The notes beneath the pieces were generated by a model. That model worked only from the letters and a program-made list of their open reading frames with translations. It searched no databases and was not told the DNA's origin. This document shows positions 1 to 6,053 of a DNA stretch of 13,438 bases, in pieces. This DNA comes from Legionellaceae bacterium (GTDB lineage Bacteria; Pseudomonadota; Gammaproteobacteria; Legionellales; Legionellaceae), in contig JAUYSE010000049.1 of the NCBI GenBank assembly GCA_030696465.1, forward strand, positions 1 to 13,438. The letters are read 5' to 3'. Position 1 is the stretch's first letter, and each line of letters opens with the position of its first letter. The position numbers and the translations under genes were made by a program.

Positions 1-249
1 AAGGAAATCCCAGACGATCTCGAGTTGCAGATCGTGGAGACCGATCAGGCTTTGACTATCGCACAATTATTGAAAAAAATCGGTTTCGTGGAAAGTACCT
101 CGGCCGCTATTCGTCTTGCAGCTCAGGGTGCAGTAAAATTAGATAAAGTGCAGATTTCGGGAGTAGATCAATTGTTGGTTTCATCGCAGGAATATTTAAT
201 TCAAGTAGGTAAAAGACGTATTGCGAAGGTGATGATGCGTATTTTATAA
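1..249 (+). CDS. tyrS: Tyrosyl-tRNA synthetase, C-terminal part (5' end outside window)
   Basis: The reading frame is open from base 1 to a TAA at 247-249, so only the last 82 residues are present. They form an S4-type RNA-binding domain: a helix (TIAQLLKKIGF), a stretch typical of S4 domains (STSAAIRLAAQGAVKLD), then a strand ending in a basic tail (VGKRRIAKVMM). In bacterial TyrS this domain follows the Rossmann catalytic core and grips the long variable arm of tRNA-Tyr; the enzyme charges tRNA-Tyr in the cytosol. The catalytic HIGH and KMSKS motifs would lie upstream of the window. Other S4 proteins (RluB, HslR) are possible, but the domain ending the protein after a leader containing IPDDLELQIVE fits TyrS best. 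Confidence 0.8.
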   Translation, partial: KEIPDDLELQIVETDQALTIAQLLKKIGFVESTSAAIRLAAQGAVKLDKVQISGVDQLLVSSQEYLIQVGKRRIAKVMMRIL

Positions 250-310
250 TGCACTCGAAGAAAATATAGGAGTTTCCGCCTTATTATAGAGTAGCAGAGG
301 TTTGATAATC

Positions 311-1060
311 ATGCTTAATCAATGTGAGCCAATAATACCTATTCCCGCTACTGATATTGCGAGGATGAGCATTGTTGAGCTTAAGAGATTACTTTCAAAT
401 GAAGATTGCACTGCATTAGAAACTAAACTGTCCAGCGCATTTTCTCTTGGAAATAGGCATTTAGGTAATGCGTCTTATGCATTACTTTTGCGTAGTGGAG
501 TGATGGCATTAAGAGAGAAATTGCTGACCGCATCGGAGCTCTCAGCTTGTAACTTCAATGTGTTCGAAGCTATTTTGTCCCATAATGGTTTGATAGGATT
601 AAGAGAAAGTCTGTTCACCCTATCTGAGCTGGAAAAACTGGGGATTAATGCGCTTCATATGTTATTTTCAGATAAAGGTTTGGTGGCATTAAGGGAAAAG
701 CTTCTTGTTGCGTCTGATGTTGCAAAAATGAGTATTACTCTATTAAGTATATTGCTGACAGATAAAGGTTTGGCTGCTTTAAGGGAAGGGCTTTTTACCG
801 TATCTGATATTGTAAAACTTGATCATCAAGTGCTTGAAAAATCACTGTCAAAATATGGATTGATAGGATTGAGAAGTGGATATATTACGGTATCTGATGC
901 GTCTAAATTGCAGGATAGGGGTGTTAATGAATTTCTGGTGCACGCCTTGTTTTTTAAACCACCTAATCCGCTATTGCCTTATTCAATACTTCGATCAATA
1001 GTTAAAACTTCACAAGATGAGGATGAATTTCGGGCATTATCGCAACCACAATCACAATAA
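311..1060 (+). CDS. Protein of unknown function made of 30-residue tandem repeats
   Basis: This 249-residue protein has no signal peptide or transmembrane segment that I can see. I chose ATG 311 because AGAGG at 296-300 lies ten bases upstream; the in-frame TTG at 302 would be only one base from it. The core is five tandem units of exactly 30 residues starting at residues 61, 91, 121, 151 and 181. A degenerate sixth unit lies around residues 31-60. The pattern is x-x-G-L-x-x-L-R-E-x-L-x-T-x-S-D/E, then a KL-centred helix and LxxxLLS. A helical solenoid is likely, as in other LRE-rich repeat proteins of intracellular gammaproteobacteria, but I cannot name a family. The N-terminus is rich in Ile and Pro, and the last 40 residues diverge. 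A secreted effector or a protein-binding scaffold are guesses only. Confidence 0.75.
   Translation: MLNQCEPIIPIPATDIARMSIVELKRLLSNEDCTALETKLSSAFSLGNRHLGNASYALLLRSGVMALREKLLTASELSACNFNVFEAILSHNGLIGLRESLFTLSELEKLGINALHMLFSDKGLVALREKLLVASDVAKMSITLLSILLTDKGLAALREGLFTVSDIVKLDHQVLEKSLSKYGLIGLRSGYITVSDASKLQDRGVNEFLVHALFFKPPNPLLPYSILRSIVKTSQDEDEFRALSQPQSQ
491..940 (+). repeat. Five in-frame 90-base tandem repeats coding a 30-residue unit
   Basis: Units begin at 491, 581, 671, 761 and 851, always in the same codon phase. The third and fourth units both open with gataaaggtttgg; the second and fifth share tgataggatt. Units have diverged at the DNA level but keep G-L-x-x-L-R-E in the protein, so the repeat is old and held by selection on protein structure. 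Confidence 0.85.
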
Positions 1061-1086
1061 TGAAGGGCCTCTGGGGCCGCCTTGCA

Positions 1087-1187
1087 GGGTAAACGCCTCT
1101 TACTTGTAAAACCAGCACGATCTATCTGAGCCGCGCGCGGCTCGGATAAATCGCTCATATTGTTTGGATTTTCGATGATCTTGTCCT
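1087..1187 (+). repeat. Dispersed intergenic repeat, copy 1
   Basis: Blocks gggtaaacgc (1087-1096), ggctcggataaatcg (1139-1153) and gatcttgtcct (1177-1187) recur in the same order at 7543-7663, there as gggtaaacgc, ggctcggatagatcg and gatcttgtcct. The sequence between the blocks is less alike. Both copies are intergenic. Confidence 0.6.
1118..1153. repeat. 36-base near-perfect palindrome
   Basis: The two 18-base arms are complementary except for two positions, and the centre gagccgcgcgcggctc (1128-1143) is a perfect 16-base palindrome. It lies 58 bases after the repeat-protein stop but lacks a T-tract, so it is not a standard intrinsic terminator. The right arm is part of the dispersed repeat shared with 7590-7604. 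Confidence 0.7.
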
Positions 1188-1459
1188 GCGGACAACTTTG
1201 AAACTTCTGGTGTAGATTATAAAAACAAGGTAGTATTTGATGGTATAGGTAATTATTGTATATTTATAAAGCAATTAATCTTAAAAAATAAGTATAATTT
1301 GGATTTTAAGCCGATGTCTCAAAAATATTTTAATATTATTAAACACACACTCACTACCACCACCGGCTAGTGCCGGTCTCTCTTGTTTATCTCCATTTAA
1401 AATTTACTATTTACAACCCCCTTAGAGGATGATGTTTTTTATATAATTAAGGAAAAACT

Positions 1460-2638
1460 ATGTTTCGTAAAATGCCATTTATTTTGGCGATAGTATTATT
1501 TGCGCTGATCTGCCTAGATCCTATACTTCCGCTGATAGTTAAACAGGGCTTATATTCATTGAGTTTGAGTATTAAAGCCGTCATCGTGTCGTTATTACCC
1601 TTTATTATCTTGGGATTATTATTTAAAGCTGCCGTATTGTTGTCTAAAGGAGCGACTAAAATTATCGGAATGATTCTGGTATTGGTCTGTTGCTCGAACT
1701 TTATGTCCACTTTCTTAAGCCATTATGTGGGTATGTGGATATATCACTTTGATATGTCTATGATTTTACCTAAAGAAACACAGGGATTGACCGCTTTGTG
1801 GTCTTTAGAATTCCCCCATTTATTGGCAAATGATAAGGCAATGTTTATAGGGATTTTTCTGGGGATTGTTGCGTCACAGTTACAACCAGAGCGATCAGTC
1901 TTTATCGCAAACAAAGTGGAAAGTGTTATTGGTCGTGTTTTGAAAGGGATAGTGTATGTGATCCCCTTATTTGTGGCAGGTTTTGTGGTCAAGCTGCAGT
2001 CAGATGGGGTGATTGGCGTGATTATCAAAGATTATACGGCGATTTTTGTCTTGATAGCACTTGCCCAATTTAGCTATATTTTATTGGCTTACTGGTTGCT
2101 CAACAATGGTCATATCAAAGATTTTCTCAGTAATGTTAAAAATATGCTTCCGGCAGCTATTAGTGGTTTTAGCACGATGTCGAGTGCCGCCAGTATGCCG
2201 CTTACCATTATTGGTGCTGAGAATAACGCTAAGAATAAACAAATTGCGCGCTCAGTGATTCCTGCAACCGTGAATATCCATTTGGTGGGAGATTGCTTTG
2301 CAATACCCATTCTTGCCTATGCGGTATTGAAAAGTTTTGGCATGGTCGAGCCTACCCTATTGCATTACCTCGTTTTTGTCATGTATTTCATATTTGCAAA
2401 ATTTTCAGTGGCGGCAGTCCCTGGCGGTGGTATCCTGGTAATGCTTCCTATTCTTGAGACGCATTTAGGATTCAACGCAGAAATGCTCTCATTGATAACT
2501 GCGCTGTATATTTTATTTGATCCGGTGATTACTTGTGCCAATGTTTTAGGGAATGGGGCTTTTGCAAAGATGGTGGATCGATTAGTGACGCCAACACATA
2601 AAGCGTGCGCGAATGCGGCGTCGTTGGTAGGTGATTAG
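1460..2638 (+). CDS. Dicarboxylate/amino acid:cation symporter family membrane protein
   Basis: A 392-residue, very hydrophobic protein that fits the SDF (GltP/DctA) family of Na+- or H+-coupled carriers of glutamate, aspartate or C4-dicarboxylates. Recognisable family landmarks: a serine-rich re-entrant loop (GFSTMSSAASMP, about residues 236-247), the TM7 region (IPATVNIHLVGD, 267-278), the second re-entrant loop (VPGGGILVML, 320-329) and the TM8 region (DPVITCANVLGNG, 354-366). In the known family TM7 carries NMDGT, which coordinates sodium; here that reads NIHLVGD, so cation coupling or substrate may differ. GGA at 1451-1453, six bases before the ATG, supports the start. The next gene is 75 bases away and has its own palindromic leader. 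The substrate cannot be named from sequence alone. Confidence 0.8.
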   Translation: MFRKMPFILAIVLFALICLDPILPLIVKQGLYSLSLSIKAVIVSLLPFIILGLLFKAAVLLSKGATKIIGMILVLVCCSNFMSTFLSHYVGMWIYHFDMSMILPKETQGLTALWSLEFPHLLANDKAMFIGIFLGIVASQLQPERSVFIANKVESVIGRVLKGIVYVIPLFVAGFVVKLQSDGVIGVIIKDYTAIFVLIALAQFSYILLAYWLLNNGHIKDFLSNVKNMLPAAISGFSTMSSAASMPLTIIGAENNAKNKQIARSVIPATVNIHLVGDCFAIPILAYAVLKSFGMVEPTLLHYLVFVMYFIFAKFSVAAVPGGGILVMLPILETHLGFNAEMLSLITALYILFDPVITCANVLGNGAFAKMVDRLVTPTHKACANAASLVGD

Positions 2639-2667
2639 ATCCAGTGGCTCCTACGAAGGTATAAAAT

Positions 2668-2695
2668 TATACTCGCTTGCGAAGAGTATATACTC
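2668..2695. promoter_or_regulatory. Palindromic leader upstream of the membrane protease gene
   Basis: tatactc (2668-2674) and gagtata (2684-2690) form a 7-base inverted repeat with a nine-base loop. The right arm is also half of a perfect 12-base palindrome, gagtatatactc (2684-2695). The cluster lies 19-46 bases before the ATG at 2714. It could be an operator or an mRNA hairpin; nothing shows which. Confidence 0.4.
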
Positions 2696-2713
2696 ACAAT
2701 TATAGAGGGAAAT

Positions 2714-3394
2714 ATGCAAACACTGAGCCTGATACAAACCATTGCGATTTGGATTGTCCCGGTTTTATTGTCGATTACTTTACATGAAGCCGCGCATGCT
2801 TGGGTGGCTAGTCGTTGTGGAGATACCACTGCAAAGGCGCTAGGTCGCTTGAGTATGAACCCATTACGACATGTAGACCTCATAGGAACGGTACTCGTTC
2901 CTATTGTTATTGCTGTTTTGAGTGATTTTCGCTTCGTGTTTGGTTGGGCTAAACCGGTACCGATAAACTGGTATCAATTACGTCATCCGCGGCGCGACAT
3001 GGCATTGGTGGCACTTGCTGGGCCTATGGCAAATTTGTTGATGGCATTGATGTGGGCCTCACTGGTGAAGATAGGTTTTATGGGTGGACCACAGCAGTCT
3101 ATGATGGCCTTATTTTTGGTGCTTACCGGAGAAGCGGGCATTCTCATTAATTTAGTGTTAGCGATCTTAAATTTAATTCCAATCCCACCACTGGATGGCA
3201 GTCGGGTTGTCGCCAGTCTACTGCCACCAAAATTTGCGATACATTATTTAAAAATAGAGCCCTTTGGCTTTTTTATCCTCGTACTTTTATTATTTACGGG
3301 GGTGCTAGGAGGATTAATACGCATCCCGATGGTATGGGCGATACATTTTATTCATACCTTGTTTAATATCATGCCAGGAATTCCTGCCTTATAA
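2714..3394 (+). CDS. Site-2 protease-type membrane zinc metalloprotease (family M50)
   Basis: A 226-residue polytopic membrane protein with the hallmarks of the compact (YwhC-like) M50 group. The zinc-binding HEAAH is at residues 24-28 inside the first membrane helix, followed by NPLRHVDLIGT (49-59) and GWAKPVPIN (77-85). The third metal ligand is the Asp of NLIPIPPLDGSR (D161). AGPMANL (102-108) opens another helix. Such enzymes cut substrates inside the cytoplasmic membrane, often releasing regulators. No PDZ domain is present, so it is not the RseP type. GAGGG at 2705-2709 precedes the ATG. All expected catalytic residues are present and the length is normal for the group, so it is probably active; its substrate is unknown. 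It is followed by a GC-rich repeat element, not by an obvious partner gene. Confidence 0.9.
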   Translation: MQTLSLIQTIAIWIVPVLLSITLHEAAHAWVASRCGDTTAKALGRLSMNPLRHVDLIGTVLVPIVIAVLSDFRFVFGWAKPVPINWYQLRHPRRDMALVALAGPMANLLMALMWASLVKIGFMGGPQQSMMALFLVLTGEAGILINLVLAILNLIPIPPLDGSRVVASLLPPKFAIHYLKIEPFGFFILVLLLFTGVLGGLIRIPMVWAIHFIHTLFNIMPGIPAL

Positions 3395-3440
3395 TGTTAG
3401 TGGTATCAATGCGTATCGGAGAAAGGGTCTTCGTAAACAC

Positions 3441-3593
3441 GCATAATGAATTCCCGCTTTTTCTAGATTGGCAAGGCGGGTCCTGCCGATTGCGGACCCC
3501 GCCGTGCTCGCAAAAGCCTGCGCGCGGACGGGGGCCCCCCTTCATCGTCACCCGCTCTAGCTTTGTGGTGCGCGGGAATGGCTAATATTATGC
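3441..3593. repeat. GC-rich inverted-repeat element, about 150 bases
   Basis: The ends are inverted copies: gcataat (3441-3447) pairs with attatgc (3587-3593), and attcccgc (3450-3457) with gcgggaat (3572-3579). Inside, ggcgggtcc (3475-3483) and ggaccccgcc (3494-3503) make a hairpin with one bulged base. The segment is clearly richer in G+C than both flanks and contains runs of G and C near 3530-3540. It resembles a REP- or MITE-like element in the gap between the protease and the LOG gene. I saw no second full copy in the window. Confidence 0.6.
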
Positions 3594-3661
3594 ATTGACG
3601 CTTCACTTTTAGACAAGAAATAGGTTATCTTACTCTGAGATTTTTTAATGAGGGATCAACC

Positions 3662-4234
3662 GTGAAATCTGTATGCGTATATTTAGGTGCAAATTTAGGT
3701 AATAGTGCTCGACTCCGTGAAGCAGCAACTACGTTAGGGCAAGTCATTGCCACTGCAGGATATCGATTAGTATATGGCGGTTCTAGCCAAGGTTTAATGG
3801 GGCTGTTAGCGACATCCGCCATGGCGCATGGTGGAAAAGTGACGGGTGTTATACCGACCTGTTTGATAGACAAAGAATTACCCTCCGATAACCTAGATAG
3901 TTTGATATTGACTGAGTCAATGCATGAACGAAAATTAATTATGCAACAACAGGCAGATGCTTTCATCGTGATGCCTGGTGGTTTAGGCACACTGGAAGAA
4001 GCCTTTGAAACGTGGACCGCCATAAAAATTGGGATACTCAATAAACCCTTAGGTTTTTTAAATATTGATGGTTTCTATGACGAGCTCTTCTCATTTATTG
4101 GGAACTGTACTCAGCATGGATTTATAGCGCCACATCAGATGCATATCCCCAGCATAGATTCTAACCCACAAACGTTGTTAGCTAGTCTTGAAAAACATTA
4201 TACCGCGGTGGCTCCAGAAGCGGTGTGTGCATAA
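3662..4234 (+). CDS. LOG-family (TIGR00730) nucleotide phosphoribohydrolase
   Basis: A 190-residue cytosolic Rossmann-fold protein. The family signature PGGLGTLEE (PGGxGTxxE) is at residues 105-113 and the companion motif MHERK at 87-91; YGGSSQGLMG (38-47) forms the nucleotide-binding loop. Members hydrolyse nucleoside 5'-monophosphates to base plus ribose 5-phosphate. In plants and some bacteria the substrate is a cytokinin riboside phosphate; in many bacteria it is AMP or a pyrimidine/purine nucleotide (PpnN-like). The start is GTG 3662, with GAGGG/AGGGA at 3650-3655 at good spacing; no better ATG lies upstream. csaA begins 12 bases after its stop, so the two are probably cotranscribed. All motif residues are intact and the length is typical for the short LOG form. 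Confidence 0.9.
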   Translation: MKSVCVYLGANLGNSARLREAATTLGQVIATAGYRLVYGGSSQGLMGLLATSAMAHGGKVTGVIPTCLIDKELPSDNLDSLILTESMHERKLIMQQQADAFIVMPGGLGTLEEAFETWTAIKIGILNKPLGFLNIDGFYDELFSFIGNCTQHGFIAPHQMHIPSIDSNPQTLLASLEKHYTAVAPEAVCA

Positions 4235-4246
4235 AAGGGCTTAACT

Positions 4247-4582
4247 ATGATCATTTCGTATGATGAATTTGAAAAAGTAGATTTACGTTCAGGGACGATT
4301 GTGAAGGCAGAGCCATTTCCACGAGCTAAAAAGCCAACCTATAAAATATGGGCTGATTTTGGCCCTGATATAGGAATATTACAAACCTCTGCGCAGGTGA
4401 CTATCCATTATACGCCAGAAACGTTAATGGGCAAAAAAATTGTCGGCTGTGTCAATTTAGGTGAAAAGAATATTGCAGGATTTACCTCGCAATTTTTGCT
4501 AGTGGGTTTTTCAGATGAAGATGGCGCCATTTGTTTAGTGTCGGTGGAGTCAAAAGTGCCTAATGGGAAAAAGATGCATTGA
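4247..4582 (+). CDS. csaA: CsaA, tRNA-binding-domain export chaperone
   Basis: A 111-residue protein matching the CsaA form of the tRNA-binding OB-fold domain over its whole length. Landmarks are FEKVDLRSGTIVKAEPFP (residues 8-25), KPTYKIWADFG (29-39), SAQVT (48-52), YTPETLMGKKIVGCVN (55-70) and the end PNGKKMH. CsaA is a homodimer described in Bacillus as a chaperone for precursor proteins of the Sec pathway, with tRNA-binding ability; its role in this organism is not known. The ribosome site AAAAGGG (4233-4239) overlaps the stop of the upstream LOG gene, seven bases from the ATG, which supports translation from the same mRNA. The large palindrome just downstream (from 4589) may end or stabilise that transcript. 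Confidence 0.92.
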   Translation: MIISYDEFEKVDLRSGTIVKAEPFPRAKKPTYKIWADFGPDIGILQTSAQVTIHYTPETLMGKKIVGCVNLGEKNIAGFTSQFLLVGFSDEDGAICLVSVESKVPNGKKMH

Positions 4583-4588
4583 GGTGTT

Positions 4589-4855
4589 GTCCGAGCCGCG
4601 ACCGTGAGAGGCTGTTGTAATAACTTCTCTCCGACGTCCCGCGACTTGTTCGCGGGATCCAGATTGATTTTTGTGTGAACACAAAAATCGAGTATTATGC
4701 AAAATCTCTGGATACCGCGGACAAGCCGCGGTACGTAGGGGTTTTTTAAGCGGTACGTTGGCTGTACGGTTTGTTTTATACAACAGCCTCGTGAGGGAGC
4801 GGAGCAGTTAATACGACGGTTTAACTACTCCGCTCCCTCAGGGTCGTGGCTCGGA
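4589..4855. repeat. Nested palindromic intergenic element, about 265 bases
   Basis: Several layers of inverted symmetry are visible. The outermost arms are tccgagccgcgaccgtgag (4590-4608) and ctcagggtcgtggctcgga (4837-4855), complementary at 17 of 19 positions. Next, gaggctgttgta (4608-4619) pairs perfectly with tacaacagcctc (4779-4790). Inside lies a second palindrome, 4634-4736: its two ends are themselves hairpins (cccgcga-cttgt-tcgcggg, 4638-4656; taccgcgg-acaag-ccgcggta, 4713-4733) and its centre is gatttttgtgt/acacaaaaatc (4666-4689). A further strong hairpin, tgagggagcggag/ctccgctccctca, spans 4792-4840. The structure suggests one palindromic element inserted inside another. No coding frame is convincing here. 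Confidence 0.8.
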
Positions 4856-4930
4856 AACCCAGTTTGGGCCTGAAGTTAGCTAGGCAATTTTCTATGACAC
4901 ATTTAAATTATTTTAATTAACCTAATCTGA

Positions 4931-4958
4931 TTGAAATAAATTCATTGTAGGCTATAAT
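4931..4958 (+). promoter_or_regulatory. Sigma-70-type promoter for the 5043 gene
   Basis: TTGAAA (4931-4936) and a perfect TATAAT (4953-4958) are separated by 16 bases in an AT-rich stretch. Transcription would start near 4965, giving a leader of about 78 bases. The leader begins with a small hairpin, atccca-atga-tgggat (4971-4986). This is the clearest promoter in the left part of the window. Confidence 0.65.
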
Positions 4959-5042
4959 TAGCCATATTAGATCCCAATGATGGGATTGTAACGTAGATAT
5001 TGTAGCATAAAAAAACAGAGATTATTTATTTAGGGGTGTACC

Positions 5043-5414
5043 ATGAAAAAAAACCAAGAAGCATTAGCGCAAGCTCAAAAGGTCTCCGATCAATTTGTGG
5101 AGGCTCTGAAGCCGTTATCTCCAGAAGAAGTAGGTGAGGCGGTACAAAAGTTACTTACGGCAATAGCCGCTCCAAGTTTTCATATGCAAGCCCATCAAGA
5201 TATAAATCCCTCTAAACTTGAAGTTGTGGATAGCAAAATTTGCCTTATAGATTTTGAAGCATCGAGTACGCATGTTGCGCCTAATTTATTGTCAAGCCGC
5301 CGAGGTGATTATGCCCCTTTTGCTGGATTGAGATTTACCCATTTTAAGCCTGCGGTTATTAAAACAGCGCCCACAGACGGAAAAAGTGGTCCAAGTAGTG
5401 CACCGCAAAGTTAA
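5043..5414 (+). CDS. Unrecognised 123-residue protein
   Basis: I do not recognise this protein. It starts at ATG 5043 after AGGGGT (5032-5037) and a good promoter, which argues that it is a real gene. Residues 1-45 are likely helical and charged (KKNQEALAQAQKV, LSPEEVGEAVQKLL), resembling the amphipathic helices of phasin-like or small cytosolic proteins. The middle contains a short hydrophobic strand (KICLIDFEA, about 65-73), and the C-terminus is Ser/Pro/Gly-rich and probably disordered (TDGKSGPSSAPQS). There is no signal peptide or membrane helix. The host-attachment family gene follows 85 bases later with its own ribosome site and could share the transcript. A phasin-type or secreted-substrate role is possible but unsupported. 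Confidence 0.6.
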   Translation: MKKNQEALAQAQKVSDQFVEALKPLSPEEVGEAVQKLLTAIAAPSFHMQAHQDINPSKLEVVDSKICLIDFEASSTHVAPNLLSSRRGDYAPFAGLRFTHFKPAVIKTAPTDGKSGPSSAPQS

Positions 5415-5499
5415 TTATTTTGCCATAGCAGGCCAGGGGGCTTGATGACAGGATAGGTAGTGATGAGAATAGTGAGTTTACTTTTAAGGAGTATTGACT

Positions 5500-5949
5500 A
5501 TGAGTTCTAATCAACGAGAAACCTGGGTTTTGGCCACCAATACTAATATGTGTCGCTTGTATTGTTATAGCAAGCGGCTTGATCAACTAACGTTGCTGAA
5601 AGAGATTCAGCATCCTGAAAATAAACTGAGAGATAGTGAGTTAACTTCAGATAAGCCTGGTCATTATCAAACGAGCGGTACGGCACGCGGCGCTTATTCC
5701 CAACGCACCGATCCTAAGGAAATAAAAATAGAAGATTTTTCTAGAGAGATAGCCAAAGAGCTAAACTGTGGTAGAAGTGCGAATACGTATGAACATCTTA
5801 TTGTGAGTGCTGCGCCACATATGAATGGGCTATTATTTCAGCACCTAAATAAGCATGTGAAGAATTTGGTTACGCATAATATCAAAAAAGATGTGATGCA
5901 TTTCAACGAGAGGGAGTTGTTGGTGTTTTTACATCAGCATAATGCTTGA
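5500..5949 (+). CDS. Host-attachment family protein (PF10116-like)
   Basis: A 149-residue protein matching the bacterial family named after proteins required for attachment to host cells. Typical blocks: WVLATNTNMCRLY near the N-terminus, ENKLRDSELTSDKPGH (about residues 42-57), a glycine/tyrosine loop GTARGAYSQRTDPKE (61-75), the helix FSREIAKEL, and the C-terminal LVTHNIKKDVMHFNERELLVFL. The start is taken as ATG 5500 because AAGGA at 5486-5490 is nine bases away; the in-frame TTG at 5494 would be only three bases away. No signal peptide is visible, so the protein is probably cytosolic despite the family name, and its biochemical role is not established. A strong intrinsic terminator follows at 6034-6053. 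Confidence 0.8.
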   Translation: MSSNQRETWVLATNTNMCRLYCYSKRLDQLTLLKEIQHPENKLRDSELTSDKPGHYQTSGTARGAYSQRTDPKEIKIEDFSREIAKELNCGRSANTYEHLIVSAAPHMNGLLFQHLNKHVKNLVTHNIKKDVMHFNERELLVFLHQHNA

Positions 5950-6033
5950 TTTGGAGATTCATAGCTTGTGGTCTTAGCCCAACAAGGCGTTGGTATCTTG
6001 CGCCGTGCCTTGCCGACCCTCAATATTGGGCAG

Positions 6034-6053
6034 GGCCGCAAGCGGCCATTTTT
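6034..6053 (+). terminator. Intrinsic terminator after the host-attachment gene
   Basis: ggccgc (6034-6039) and gcggcc (6042-6047) form a six-pair GC stem with a two-base loop, probably opened to four, followed at once by attttt (6048-6053). The T-run overlaps the stop codon of the convergent phosphoesterase gene, so the two genes end tail to tail with almost no spacer. Confidence 0.7.

Larger units (their letters stand above)
1061..1459. other. 400-base intergenic region with palindromes, no gene seen
   Basis: No convincing reading frame lies here. The left third is GC-rich and carries dispersed-repeat sequence and a 36-base palindrome. The right two thirds (1200-1459) are very AT-rich and include a TATAAT at 1293-1298 without a good -35, so the promoter of the next gene cannot be fixed. 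A small hairpin, accggc-tagt-gccggt at 1362-1377, is followed by a pyrimidine-rich ctctcttgttt and could be a weak terminator. Confidence 0.5.

Noticed and set aside
491..940. CRISPR-like array from regular 90-base spacing
   Set aside because: The units are contiguous, in frame and code a conserved 30-residue protein repeat; there are no spacers.
3394..3585. Open frames on both strands across 3369-3585
   Set aside because: They lie inside the GC-rich inverted-repeat element, start without ribosome sites and give low-complexity Arg/Pro-rich text.
4550..4783. Minus-strand frame across the nested palindrome
   Set aside because: It is composed of the palindromic repeats and the end of csaA; nothing in its translation looks like a protein.
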